Shown here: positions 1-7,586 of the stretch, piece after piece | How the letters are laid out: every line of letters begins with the position of its first letter | Position numbering within the stretch: position 1 is the stretch's first letter | Source: Cellulomonas sp. Y8 | GTDB lineage: Bacteria; Actinomycetota; Actinomycetes; Actinomycetales; Cellulomonadaceae | Reading direction: 5' to 3' | Assembly: GCF_008033115.1 (NCBI RefSeq) | Contig: NZ_CP041203.1 | Coordinates: 4,340,001 to 4,404,000, forward strand | Length of the DNA stretch: 64,000 nt | The notes under the pieces: generated by a model | What the model was told of the DNA's origin: nothing | Databases searched by the model: none | The model's input: only the letters and a program-made list of their open reading frames with translations | Made by a program: the position numbers and the translations under genes

Positions 1-122
1 TGGGCGGGGTGCTGCCACGGGCGTGCGGACAGGTCGTTGCCCCCGGCGCGGCGCAGGACGGCGCGGTGTGCGTCGAGGGCGGCGGCGCGGGTCTGGTCGT
101 CGGGGCATGGTGGCCATCCCAC
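1..122 (-). CDS. partial N-terminus of an unknown protein
   Basis: The minus strand reads as about 40 codons from a GTG at 122 off the left edge. Its composition is protein-like (PDDQTRAAALDAHRAVL, then RRAGGNDLSARPWQHP), whereas the other frames give only Arg/Pro-rich strings. An in-frame TGA lies just upstream of the GTG, and I see no Shine-Dalgarno sequence. It may be the start of a gene or a fragment. I do not recognise the family. Confidence 0.35.
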   Translation of the reverse strand, partial: MGWPPCPDDQTRAAALDAHRAVLRRAGGNDLSARPWQHPA

Positions 123-265
123 GACATCAACGGCGTGTTGTCAACGAGATGTTGATCCAGGCTCTCGCGCTGCGGCGGGGCGGGCGCCGCTCGCCGTCCG
201 GGTTGCCCGGAACGGGAACCCGCGCCACGATTCCGGCACGCGCCGCCGGAGCCGAGGAGACCACC

Positions 266-613
266 GTGACGTTCGACCCGTGGGGCCTGGTCAGCATCGT
301 GGTGATCTTCGGGGTGGTGCTGCTCACCCGGGTCGTCGTGCGCCGTGCGACCGCGAGCCGCCAGCCGGACTACCGCGAGGAGGGGCGGCGCATCCGGGAC
401 ATGACGCCCGCGTCGAAGGCGGTCGCGGTCCTCGCCGGCGTCGCGCTGGTCGGCGTGGTGGTGACCCGGTCGCTCGACCCGGTGCCCGGGCTGTTCTGGG
501 TCTGCGTGGCCGTCGTGATCGGGTGCGGGCTGGTCGTCGCCGTCAGCGAGTACCGCCGCGTGCGGCGCGACCCCCGGCTGCCGGAGTACCGCGGGGAGCG
601 GCCGCCGACCTGA
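266..613 (+). CDS. small three-helix membrane protein
   Basis: This encodes 115 residues. I chose the GTG at 266 because a GAGGAGA Shine-Dalgarno lies 5 bases upstream and the hydrophobic segments follow at once; the longer upstream reading is Arg-rich and unlikely to be translated. Predicted membrane helices lie at about residues 6-26, 51-68 and 76-95, with charged loops (RRIRDMTPASK) and a basic C-terminal tail. It is probably in the cytoplasmic membrane. There is no recognised domain and the function is unknown. It converges on the next minus-strand genes across a hairpin at 621-642. Confidence 0.75.
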   Translation: MTFDPWGLVSIVVIFGVVLLTRVVVRRATASRQPDYREEGRRIRDMTPASKAVAVLAGVALVGVVVTRSLDPVPGLFWVCVAVVIGCGLVVAVSEYRRVRRDPRLPEYRGERPPT

Positions 614-620
614 CGGGGCC

Positions 621-642
621 GGGCTGAGCGAGGGCTCAGTCC
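621..642. terminator. bidirectional hairpin between convergent genes
   Basis: A 9-bp stem (GGGCTGAGC paired with GCTCAGTCC, one G-T pair) encloses a 4-base loop. It sits 8 bases after the stop of the plus-strand gene and overlaps the end of the minus-strand unit. There is no T tract, which is common for terminators in GC-rich actinobacteria. Confidence 0.5.
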
Positions 643-707
643 TCCGCGCCGACGCTCGTCGCCGTGATCAGCCGGACCCGGAGACCCCGGCGCTCCTGCG
701 TGCTCAC
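636..707 (-). CDS. putative 23-aa micro-ORF coupled to the upstream gene
   Basis: A GTG start overlaps the stop codon of the upstream small membrane gene as GTGA, the layout of translational coupling. The predicted peptide begins VSTQERRGLRVRLIT and ends in VGAED. It has no recognisable domain and its stop lies inside the hairpin at 621-642. The only evidence is the overlap and the reading frame, so it may be chance. Confidence 0.25.
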   Translation of the reverse strand: MSTQERRGLRVRLITATSVGAED

Positions 708-904
708 GTCCGCCGGCCCCGCTCGCGCAGCCACAGGACGAACAGCGCGACCGCGCACACGGCCACCACCGCGCTCGACACGGCGGCGACGCGCTCGCCG
801 TCCGCGATCGACCACCCGCAGCCGAGCACCCCGAGCACGAACATCGCCGCCGCGAGGACCAGCATCCAGCCGGCGGGGACGCGGCGCCCCACGACCTGAG
901 ACAT
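704..904 (-). CDS. 66-aa two-helix membrane protein
   Basis: The protein starts MSQVVGRRVPAGWM and has two hydrophobic segments, at about residues 11-31 and 38-57, separated by SIADGERVAA. It ends in LRERGRRT. The positive C-terminus suggests both ends face the cytoplasm. The family is unknown. It lies downstream of the sigma-factor operon on the same strand with a 48-bp gap, so it could be read through from it. Confidence 0.65.
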   Translation of the reverse strand: MSQVVGRRVPAGWMLVLAAAMFVLGVLGCGWSIADGERVAAVSSAVVAVCAVALFVLWLRERGRRT

Positions 905-952
905 GCGTCGAGCGTGGCAGAGGACGGGGCGGGCCGCAGCGGGAGCGCCGGG

Positions 953-1939
953 CTACGGGATCTCCGGATGCGCCGCGAGGTACGCCTCCGCGACGGGGAC
1001 GACGGCGCGCATGTGCGCGAGCCGCGCCTCCAGCTCGGCGCGGAACATCAGCAGCACCGGCGCCTGTGCCGCCGCCTCGGCGTCAGCCATCCGCGGCACG
1101 AAGTCGACCTCGGCCTTGCACCGGACGTCCGTGACGGCGAGCGCCACGCTCTCCCTGTCCCACCGGCTCGTCGACGCCCCCGCGACGGCGTAGCCGCCGT
1201 CGCCGCCCGCGGGCTCGAGGCCGTGCTCGGCGAGGCAGGCGGTCCAGTCGGCGACCGCGCTGCGGCTCGCCTCGGACGCCACCGCGACCTCGTGCGCCTG
1301 GCCCAGCGCGTCCGCGAGCTCGTAGCTCCCGTCGGTCTCGGGGCTCATCGCCCGGACGGTCTCCGACCTGCCGCAGTCCTCCCAGACCGACATCGGCACG
1401 TCGGCGTCCACCGCACCGGCGGCGCGGCCGCCCTCCGGGGGGACCGCGTAGCCGTACTCCTGCGCCTCCGCGAGGTCCCACACGCCGAAGGTCCGGTCGC
1501 TGTGCGGGTCGCGCGGGAGCGCGGTCTCCCACGCGATCGGGCGGCCGACCTCCGCCTCGGCGCAGCGCTTCATCTCCCAGGAGCGCGCGAGCCAGACCGT
1601 CGCCCACTCCTCGGCCGTGAGGTCGTACCGGGCCAGCGGGTACGTGATCGTCCCCGCGACCGGGTCGACCTCGGCGTGCAGGTCGGCCTCCGGGATCGTC
1701 GGTGAGGGGGAGGAGGTGCCCGCGGGCTGGAGGTCGGCCGGCACGGCGTCGAGGGCGCGCACGCCGGACCACGCGCCGGTGAGGACGAGCGCCGTCGCCG
1801 CCAGCACCGCGCCGCCGCGCGCGAGGCGCCGGCGCCTGCCCCCGCGCACGACCGCGGCGACGTCGACGGACATCGCCGGCATCTCGGCGTCCGCCCGGGC
1901 CCGCAGGGTCCGGGCCAGGTCGTCGTCGCGGGCGCTCAT
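953..1939 (-). CDS. membrane-anchored partner of the SigE-family sigma factor
   Basis: This 328-residue protein starts MSARDDDLARTLRARADAEM. A single membrane helix lies at about residues 42-60 (GGAVLAATALVLTGAW). A long, Asp/Glu-rich extracytoplasmic part follows and contains several cysteines. The ATG overlaps the stop of the sigma gene by 4 bases (ATGA), so the two are translationally coupled. Such second genes usually act as regulatory partners or anti-sigma-like proteins of SigE-family sigma factors, but I see no clear zinc-binding anti-sigma HxxxCxxC motif. The anti-sigma role is therefore an inference from position and topology. Confidence 0.75.
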   Translation of the reverse strand: MSARDDDLARTLRARADAEMPAMSVDVAAVVRGGRRRRLARGGAVLAATALVLTGAWSGVRALDAVPADLQPAGTSSPSPTIPEADLHAEVDPVAGTITYPLARYDLTAEEWATVWLARSWEMKRCAEAEVGRPIAWETALPRDPHSDRTFGVWDLAEAQEYGYAVPPEGGRAAGAVDADVPMSVWEDCGRSETVRAMSPETDGSYELADALGQAHEVAVASEASRSAVADWTACLAEHGLEPAGGDGGYAVAGASTSRWDRESVALAVTDVRCKAEVDFVPRMADAEAAAQAPVLLMFRAELEARLAHMRAVVPVAEAYLAAHPEIP

Positions 1940-2583
1940 CGGTCGCTCCTGTCCCGGGCGCCGCCCGCGTCGGTGTGGTCGGGGGCGAGGACGACGCGGA
2001 GCGCCGCCATCGCCCGGGAGGCGGTCGACTTCACGGTCCCCGCGCTGACGCCCAGGTCCTCGGCGACCTCGGCCTCGGAGAGGTCGAGGAAGTGCCGCAG
2101 GACGACGACCCGGCGCTGCCGCGGGGTCAGCGTCGCGAGCGCCCGGACGAGCTGGTCGCGGTCGCCGGTGCGGTCGCCCGGTGGCCGGCCGTGCAGCGGG
2201 GTGCTCTCGGGCGAGACCTCGTCGGGCGGCACCAGCACCTCCCGCCGCCGACGGCGCCAGTGGTCGACGCGCAGATTGGCGAGCACCCGGCGCGTGTAGC
2301 CGAGGGGGTCCCGCTGCCGCACGTGGCCCCAGCGGCTGTAGGTGCGCACGAGCGCCTGCTGCACGAGCTCCTCGGCCTGGTGCCGGTCCCCGCAGAGCAG
2401 CCACGCGGTGCGCAGCAGGTCGGCCTGGTGCTGCCGGACGAACTCGGTGAACTGCCGGTCGCGGTCGAGGGCGACGGGGGCGACCTCGTCGGCGGCGGCG
2501 CCGGGGGCGGCCGGTGCCGGTGGCGCGTGCCCGGCGGCCTCGAACCTCTCGCGCAGGAAGTCCACGCCGTCCGCGCTGCTCAT
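1936..2583 (-). CDS. RNA polymerase sigma factor, SigE/ECF family
   Basis: This 215-residue ECF sigma factor directs RNA polymerase to a small regulon. Region 2 is visible as FTEFVRQHQADLLRTAWLLC through LGYTRRVLANLRVDHWRRR. Region 4 is visible as LTPRQRRVVVLRHFLDLSEA followed by the HTH of VAEDLGVSAGTVKSTASRAM. The long acidic/Ala-Pro N-terminus is typical of the actinobacterial SigE family. I chose ATG 2583; a GTG at 2592 is also possible, but it abuts a TACGGT box at 2593-2598 that looks like the promoter -10. It is followed by its membrane partner with a 4-bp overlap. Confidence 0.9.
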   Translation of the reverse strand: MSSADGVDFLRERFEAAGHAPPAPAAPGAAADEVAPVALDRDRQFTEFVRQHQADLLRTAWLLCGDRHQAEELVQQALVRTYSRWGHVRQRDPLGYTRRVLANLRVDHWRRRRREVLVPPDEVSPESTPLHGRPPGDRTGDRDQLVRALATLTPRQRRVVVLRHFLDLSEAEVAEDLGVSAGTVKSTASRAMAALRVVLAPDHTDAGGARDRSDR

Positions 2584-2662
2584 CGTGGTCACACCGTAGA
2601 AGACGCAGCGGCGCGCGGTTCGGTTGCGTCGGGGTCCGGGGTGCCCGCGGGATGATCGCGGG

Positions 2663-3205
2663 GTGCCCGGTGACCTCCTCCTGCGGATCCACAGCCCCGA
2701 GTCCCGGGCGATGTCCGAGCGCGTGCTGCGCGCGACCGAGCTGACGTCCCGGCTGAACGTCCTGCCGTTCGACGACGAGGCGGGGCGGGCCGCGCTGCTG
2801 GAGCGGATCCTCGGCCGGCCGGTGCCGGACGGCGTGACGATCTACCCGCCGTTCTTCACCGACCACGGTCTGAACCTGGACCTCGGCGAGCGGGTGTTCG
2901 TCAACCAGAACTGCACGTTCCTCGACTACGCCGGCATCCGGCTGGGGTCGCGGGTCATGGTCGCGCCGAAGGTCACCTTCATCACCGTCGGCCACCCCGT
3001 CGACACCGACGACCGGCGCGTCTGGCTGACCGGCGGCCCGATCGACGTCGGGGAGAACGTGTGGATCGGCGCGGGGGCGACGATCCTGCCGGGGGTGACG
3101 ATCGGGCGGGACGCGGTGATCGCGGCGGGTGCGGTCGTGGCCGAGGACGTGCCGGAGCGGAGCCTCGTCGCCGGCGGCAAGGCGGTCGTGCGCCGGACCT
3201 GGTGA
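2663..3205 (+). CDS. maltose/galactoside-type sugar O-acetyltransferase
   Basis: This 180-residue left-handed beta-helix acetyltransferase is expected to move an acetyl group from acetyl-CoA to a sugar hydroxyl. The N-terminal cap (MSERVLRATELTSRLN) matches the maltose-acetyltransferase domain. Hexapeptide repeats follow, and the catalytic His lies in FITVGHPVDTDDR. The typical tail WIGAGATILPGVTIGRDAVI is followed by AAGAVVAEDVP. The GTG at 2663 gives the usual family length; a longer reading from 2624 is Arg/Pro-rich. The gene is divergent from the sigma operon. The substrate cannot be told. Confidence 0.85.
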   Translation: MPGDLLLRIHSPESRAMSERVLRATELTSRLNVLPFDDEAGRAALLERILGRPVPDGVTIYPPFFTDHGLNLDLGERVFVNQNCTFLDYAGIRLGSRVMVAPKVTFITVGHPVDTDDRRVWLTGGPIDVGENVWIGAGATILPGVTIGRDAVIAAGAVVAEDVPERSLVAGGKAVVRRTW

Positions 3206-3260
3206 GCGGCACCCGCGGCGGCGCACACCCGGGCGGTGCGCCCCGGCGCGGCCCCGGAGG

Positions 3261-3548
3261 TCAGGACGCGATGCGCGCGGTGCCGGCCACGAGCGCCGGC
3301 TCCTCGGTGCGGCGCAGCTCCGCCCACACCGCGTCGAGCGACAGCCCGAGCACCTCGGCGACGGCCGCGACCGTGGGGAAGGCGGGCGTCGCGACCCGTC
3401 CGGACTCGATCTTGCGGAGCGTCTCGGGGGACACCCCGGCGTCGAGTGCGACGGCGAGGACCGTGCGCTCGCCGCGGGCCTGGCGCAGCAGCGCGCCGAG
3501 CCGGCGGCCGCGCTCGACGTCGTCCGGGGTGAGCGGGAGCCTGACCAT
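3261..3548 (-). CDS. XRE-family helix-turn-helix regulator
   Basis: This 95-residue protein is almost entirely one XRE-type HTH. GALLRQARGERTVLAVALDA leads into VSPETLRKIESGRVATPAFP, followed by a helix that includes EVLGLSLDAVWAELRR. It has no effector domain and probably binds DNA as a dimer. It is divergent from the methionine aminopeptidase gene. Three 14-bp direct repeats start in the shared promoter, and a TAGAAT box sits 7 bases before the ATG, so leaderless transcription and autoregulation are likely. GC-rich composition matches the neighbours. Confidence 0.88.
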   Translation of the reverse strand: MVRLPLTPDDVERGRRLGALLRQARGERTVLAVALDAGVSPETLRKIESGRVATPAFPTVAAVAEVLGLSLDAVWAELRRTEEPALVAGTARIAS

Positions 3549-3551
3549 GCT

Positions 3552-3593
3552 CGGGATTCTAGTACCGGGATAGTATGGACGGGATAGTTATCC
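3552..3593. promoter_or_regulatory. three 14-bp direct repeats in the XRE/aminopeptidase divergon
   Basis: Units at 3552-3565, 3566-3579 and 3580-3593 each begin CGGGAT. The last two share CGGGATAGT, and the third contains the inverted repeat GGATAGTTATCC. They cover the TAGAAT -10 of the XRE gene (3556-3561, minus strand) and a TAGTAT box at 3571-3576 facing the aminopeptidase. This looks like a cooperative operator for the XRE protein; that role is inferred. Confidence 0.6.
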
Positions 3594-3616
3594 GCAGGAT
3601 GCTGGAAGGCCGCACC

Positions 3617-4384
3617 ATGATCGAGATCCTCAGCCCCGCCGAGCTGGACCGCGCCCGCGCGACCGGTGCCCTGGTCGCGTCCATCCTGCGCACCATGCAG
3701 GAGCGCAGCATCGTCGGGACGAACCTGCTGGAGATCGACCGGTGGACGAGGGCGATGATCGCCGACGCCGGGGCCGAGTCCTGCTACGTCGACTACGCGC
3801 CGTCGTTCGGGCGCGGGCCGTTCGGCCACTACATCTGCACCTCGGTCAACGACGCCGTGCTGCACGGCAAGCCGCACGACTACACGCTGGCCGACGGCGA
3901 CCTGCTGACGCTCGACCTCGCGGTGTCGCTGGACGGGATCGTGGCCGACTCCGCCGTGAGCTTCGTCGTCGGGAAGACCCAGCCGGCCGAGAGCCTGGCG
4001 CTGATCGAGGCCACCGAGCGTGCGCTGGCCGCGGGCATCGCCGCCGCGGGGCCGGGTGCGCGCATCGGCGACCTCTCGCACGCGATCGGCACCGTCCTCA
4101 CCGACGCCGGGTACACCGTGAACACCGAGTTCGGCGGGCACGGCGTCGGGTCGACGATGCACCAGGACCCGCACATCGCGAACACCGGCCGGGCGGGGCG
4201 CGGCTACACCCTCCGGCCGGGGCTGCTGCTGGCGATCGAGCCGTGGGTCATGGCCGACACCGACGAGCTGGTCACCGACGCCGACGGCTGGACGCTGCGG
4301 AGCGCGACCGGGGCGCGGACCGCGCACAGCGAGCACACGGTGGCGATCACCGAGGACGGGGTCGAGGTCCTCACGCTGCGCTGA
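3617..4384 (+). CDS. map: type I methionine aminopeptidase
   Basis: This 255-residue M24 metallopeptidase removes the N-terminal Met from new proteins in the cytoplasm. All expected active-site residues are present: His83 (VLHGKP), metal ligands Asp100 and Asp111, His175 (GGHGVGS), Glu208 (AIEPWV) and Glu239 (HSEHTV). It lacks an N-terminal zinc-finger extension. I chose ATG 3617, where ILSPAELDRAR begins the domain and a GGAAGG precedes it. It sits alone beside an XRE regulator rather than with ribosomal genes (secY-adk-map), which suggests a second, regulated copy. Confidence 0.92.
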   Translation: MIEILSPAELDRARATGALVASILRTMQERSIVGTNLLEIDRWTRAMIADAGAESCYVDYAPSFGRGPFGHYICTSVNDAVLHGKPHDYTLADGDLLTLDLAVSLDGIVADSAVSFVVGKTQPAESLALIEATERALAAGIAAAGPGARIGDLSHAIGTVLTDAGYTVNTEFGGHGVGSTMHQDPHIANTGRAGRGYTLRPGLLLAIEPWVMADTDELVTDADGWTLRSATGARTAHSEHTVAITEDGVEVLTLR

Positions 4385-4482
4385 GCCGGAGCGCCACCGC
4401 AGCGTGGACGTCGTGTGCGCGTTCCCGGTGCGTCCTGCGGAACGCCCGCGACGCCTCACCGGCGCGTCCTAGCGTCGGCCGC

Positions 4483-5175
4483 ATGGGGATCCTGGTCGAG
4501 CCGGACCCGGGACGGCCAGCCGACCCGGACCGCGCCAGGCTGCTGCACCGCTGGTCACGGTTGCTGCGGTGGGCCGCGGCGACGGCCCTGGCACTCCCGG
4601 TCCTCGCCGCCCGGTGGGCGGCGGACGTCCCGGAGCCGGTCGTCGTCGGGTCGGCGGTCGTGGCCCCGGAGCTCGTCGGCCCGGTGCTCGCCCTGCTCGG
4701 GACGGTCCTCGCGCTCAGCGGCGCCGCGGCGGGCCTCGCGGCGCGCGAGGCCGGTGCCCCGCCGGGCAGCCTCCGGTGGATCGTGCGGTGGCCGGTCAAC
4801 CTGGGCAAGGCGGCGCTGCTCGGCGCCGGGTGGGTCGGCGCCGGCGTCGCGTTCCTGCTCGGTGTGGCAGCGGGCGACGCGCGGGTGCTGGAGCCCGTCA
4901 GCCCCGCCGGGTGCCGCGTGGTCGCGGTCGAGCACGCGTACAGCGGGGTGTCGCTCTTCCTGGTCCCCGGAGGGTCGTTCCGCGCCCGGTCCGCGGATCT
5001 GGTCCGCGCGGCGGGCCACGCGCCGGTCTCGCTCGGCACGTACGACCTCACCTGGGACGGCGAGGTGGGGGAGCTGGTCCTGCGCGGGGTGCTGTCGTAC
5101 CCGTCGGACGCCGAGCCCGCGCGCGCCACGGTCGACTGCACCGGGGCCGGTCGCGGTGGACGTGTGCGCGAGTGA
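4483..5175 (+). CDS. membrane protein of unknown function
   Basis: This 230-residue protein has three likely membrane helices, at about residues 25-45, 55-82 and 100-128. A soluble C-terminal half of about 100 residues follows, rich in beta-type sequence and containing two Cys. A TAGCGT box at 4470-4475 lies 7 bases before the ATG, so the message is probably leaderless. I do not recognise a domain. It lies between map and a MarR gene on the same strand, each seemingly with its own promoter. Confidence 0.7.
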   Translation: MGILVEPDPGRPADPDRARLLHRWSRLLRWAAATALALPVLAARWAADVPEPVVVGSAVVAPELVGPVLALLGTVLALSGAAAGLAAREAGAPPGSLRWIVRWPVNLGKAALLGAGWVGAGVAFLLGVAAGDARVLEPVSPAGCRVVAVEHAYSGVSLFLVPGGSFRARSADLVRAAGHAPVSLGTYDLTWDGEVGELVLRGVLSYPSDAEPARATVDCTGAGRGGRVRE

Positions 5176-5215
5176 CAGACCGAGACTGCGAATTCGAAAC
5201 ACCTATGATGGCCAC

Positions 5216-5728
5216 ATGACCGATCCCGCGTCGCCCACCCTGGATCCCGTCGAGCTCGGCGCGTACTTCGCGCTCATCGAGGTGAGCAGCCTCCTGCGGC
5301 ACACCGTCGAGCAGCAGCTGCAGGAGGTCGGCGGCCTGAGCTACGTGCAGTTCCAGCTCCTGGCCACGCTCGGTGACGCCCCGGAGGGCAGCCGGCGGAT
5401 GACGGACCTGGCCGACGGCGTGGTCTACAGCCGCAGCGGCCTGACCTACCAGGCCGGTCTGCTCGAGAAGGCCGGCCTGGTCACGCGCGCGCCGTCGCCG
5501 GACGACGAGCGCGGGGTCACGGTGACGATCACCGACGCGGGCCGCGACGTGCTCGCCCGGGTGTTCCCGGGCCACATCGGCGTGGTCCGGGAGCTGCTCG
5601 TGGACCCGCTGGACCGCACCGACGTCGAGTCCCTCGCGCGGGTGCTCGGCACCGTGCGGGACCACCTGCGGGCGAACCCGCCGCGCTCGGCGGCGCCGCG
5701 GCGCCGGGGGCGGGCGTCCCAGGCCTGA
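5216..5728 (+). CDS. MarR-family transcriptional regulator
   Basis: This 170-residue winged-helix regulator has the MarR layout. A dimerisation helix (LIEVSSLLRHTVEQQLQ) and YVQFQLLATL come first. The HTH includes MTDLADGVVYSRSGLTYQA and the wing is RAPSPDDERGVTVTIT. A TATGAT box at 5204-5209 is 6 bases before the ATG, implying a leaderless transcript. A CGAATTCG palindrome lies just upstream at 5189-5196. The gene ends at a strong hairpin and converges on an OYE-type flavoenzyme, which is a possible but unproven target. Confidence 0.9.
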   Translation: MTDPASPTLDPVELGAYFALIEVSSLLRHTVEQQLQEVGGLSYVQFQLLATLGDAPEGSRRMTDLADGVVYSRSGLTYQAGLLEKAGLVTRAPSPDDERGVTVTITDAGRDVLARVFPGHIGVVRELLVDPLDRTDVESLARVLGTVRDHLRANPPRSAAPRRRGRASQA

Positions 5729-5779
5729 CACCGGGGCGGGCGGCCGACCGCGCGAGACCGGCGCCTCGCGGCAGCGCGG

Positions 5780-5815
5780 CCACAGGGCGCCCGGCCGCGA
5801 CCGGGCGCCCTGTGG
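5780..5815. terminator. perfect 15-bp hairpin between convergent genes
   Basis: CCACAGGGCGCCCGG (5780-5794) pairs perfectly with CCGGGCGCCCTGTGG (5801-5815) around a 6-base loop. It lies between the stops of the MarR gene and the minus-strand OYE gene, so it can end transcription from both sides. No T tract follows. Confidence 0.8.
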
Positions 5816-5822
5816 GGACTGG

Positions 5823-6896
5823 TCAGGCCGCGGCGGTCGGGTAGTCCGTGTACCCCTCGGCGCCGGCGGCGTAGAACGTGGCCGGGTCCGGCGCGTTCTC
5901 GCCCAGGTCCTGCGCCCAGCGCGCCACCAGGTCGGGGTTCGCGAGGGCTGCGCGCCCCACGGCGGCGAGGTCGACGACGCCGTCCTCGACCAGGCCGACC
6001 GCCTCGTCGCGGGTCGTGTTCACGGCGAAGCCCGAGTTGCCGATCAGCGGCGCGCCGACCCGGCGGCGGACGCCCTGGACCAGGTCGCCGCGCAGGTCGC
6101 CGTGCAGCACGTCCAGGAACGCGAGCCCCAGCGGCGCGAGCCCGTCCGCGAGCGCCGCGTAGGTGGCCGCGGTGACCTCGGGGTCGGTCTCGACCGCGCC
6201 CTGGATGTCGTGCTCGGGCGACAGGCGGATGCCTGTCCGGTCGGCGCCGATCTCCGCGGCGACGGCGCTGACGACCTCGATCGCGAGCCGCGCCCGGCCC
6301 TGGGGGGTGCCGCCGTAGCCGTCGGTCCGCAGGTTGCTGGCGGGGGAGAGGAACTGGTGGATCAGGTAGCCGTTGGCGCCGTGCACCTCGACCGCGTCGA
6401 GTCCGGCGTCGACCGCCCGGCGCGCGGCGGCGACGAAGCCGCGGACGACCTCGGCGATCTCCTCGGTGCCGAGGGCGTGCGGCACGGGGTGCGCCGCCTT
6501 GCCGGCGGGCGTGCGGATCTCGCCGGGCGCGGCGACGGCGCTGGCCGAGACGACGCGGGCGGCGCCGGTGACGTCGGGGTGCGCGATGCGCCCGCCGTGC
6601 ATGATCTGCATCGCGATGCGCCCGCCCGCCGCGTGCACGGCGTCGGCGACCCGGGTCCAGCCGGCGGCCTGCTCAGCGGTCTCGATGCCGGGCTGCCCGG
6701 TCCAGGTGCGGCCCTCGATCACGGGGTACGTGCCCTCGGTGAGGACGAGGCCCATGCCGGCGCGCTGGCGGTAGTGCTCGACGAGCAGCTCGCCCGGCAC
6801 CGCCGACTCGCCGGCGCGGAGCCGGGTCAGCGGGGCCATGACGACGCGGTTGGCCAGCGCGACGCGGCCGACGGTGGTGGGGTCGAAGATCTTCAC
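5823..6896 (-). CDS. Old Yellow Enzyme-type alkene reductase
   Basis: This 357-residue FMN flavoprotein reduces activated C=C bonds or nitro compounds with NAD(P)H. The family pattern is clear: NRVVMAPLTRLRA at the FMN site, QIMHGGRIAHP, the substrate-binding EVHGANGYLIHQFLSP, LRTDGYGG, and GNSGF with VGRAALANPDL near the C-terminus. The GTG at 6896 (KIFDPTTVGRVAL) gives the usual length. Its own promoter is not obvious. The DinB-like gene lies 76 bp upstream on the same strand. It resembles NemA/xenobiotic reductases; the substrate is unknown. Confidence 0.92.
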   Translation of the reverse strand: MKIFDPTTVGRVALANRVVMAPLTRLRAGESAVPGELLVEHYRQRAGMGLVLTEGTYPVIEGRTWTGQPGIETAEQAAGWTRVADAVHAAGGRIAMQIMHGGRIAHPDVTGAARVVSASAVAAPGEIRTPAGKAAHPVPHALGTEEIAEVVRGFVAAARRAVDAGLDAVEVHGANGYLIHQFLSPASNLRTDGYGGTPQGRARLAIEVVSAVAAEIGADRTGIRLSPEHDIQGAVETDPEVTAATYAALADGLAPLGLAFLDVLHGDLRGDLVQGVRRRVGAPLIGNSGFAVNTTRDEAVGLVEDGVVDLAAVGRAALANPDLVARWAQDLGENAPDPATFYAAGAEGYTDYPTAAA

Positions 6897-6972
6897 GCAC
6901 GACCCAGCGCCTCGCACGCGCGCGCTGTTCCGTGACGTGCGCCACCGGCAGGCGCCTCCGCGAGGTCCCGGG

Positions 6973-7530
6973 TCACTGGCCGACGCGACCGTCGATGCAC
7001 TCGCGCAGCAGGTCGGCGTGCCCGCAGTGCCGGGCGTACTCCTCGATCCGGTGCACCTGAAGCTCGCGCACCGCGATGCCGTCCGCACCCAGGCGCTCGC
7101 CCGGGTCGGGGTGCGCGGCGAGGGCGGTGTCGGTCGCGGCCTGCTCCCGCGCGAGGTCCGCGAACGCCCTCGCGACGAGCGACGGGTCGGGGGCAGCGCC
7201 CTCGAAGTCGCCGTCGGCGCTGCCGTACAGCCGGGGCGGCACCGCGCCCGGCGTGATCCAGCCGCGCCAGTCCCGCTCCACCTCGGCCAGGTGCCGGACG
7301 AGGCCGAGCAGCGACAGGGTCGACGGCGGGACCGACCGGCGGGCGAGCTGCTCGGCGTCGAGGTCGTCGCACTTCATCAGCAGCGTCGCCCGGTACCGTC
7401 CCAGGTAGTCGACGAGCGTCGGCAGCTCCCCGTCGGGGCTCACGCCGTCGCTGTTCCGCGGGTCGTCGGCGGGGTCGACCCACATGTCGGGGTACACGGT
7501 CGCCCGGGTCCACCGGGTGGGGCGGTCCAT
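6973..7530 (-). CDS. DinB/DUF664-family protein
   Basis: This 185-residue protein of the DinB-like four-helix fold resembles mycothiol-dependent enzymes. Visible features are LVDYLGRYRATLLMKCDDLD, LSLLGLVRHLAEVERDW (the conserved His of the metal site) and HRIEEYARHCGHADLLRE (two further His). These His give the three-His metal pattern of the family. The ATG at 7530 starts MDRPTRWTRATVY, whereas longer readings are Gly/Arg-rich. It may use mycothiol as a cofactor in a detoxification step, by family analogy only. Confidence 0.85.
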   Translation of the reverse strand: MDRPTRWTRATVYPDMWVDPADDPRNSDGVSPDGELPTLVDYLGRYRATLLMKCDDLDAEQLARRSVPPSTLSLLGLVRHLAEVERDWRGWITPGAVPPRLYGSADGDFEGAAPDPSLVARAFADLAREQAATDTALAAHPDPGERLGADGIAVRELQVHRIEEYARHCGHADLLRECIDGRVGQ

Positions 7531-7586
7531 GGCGCCATGGTCGTCCGGTCCGCCGCGGAGGTCGAGGTGTTTCCCGCGGCCCGGGT

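Noticed and set aside
106..108. ATG on the minus strand 7 bases after a TGGGAT box with a TTGACA upstream
   Set aside because: The frame it opens is an Arg/Pro-rich string with no protein character, so the promoter-like match is probably chance or serves the other frame.
953..4459. A 1168-codon minus-strand reading frame
   Set aside because: Only 953-1939 is a real gene. The rest is antisense to the acetyltransferase, XRE and map genes and is Arg/Pro/Ala-rich with no domains.
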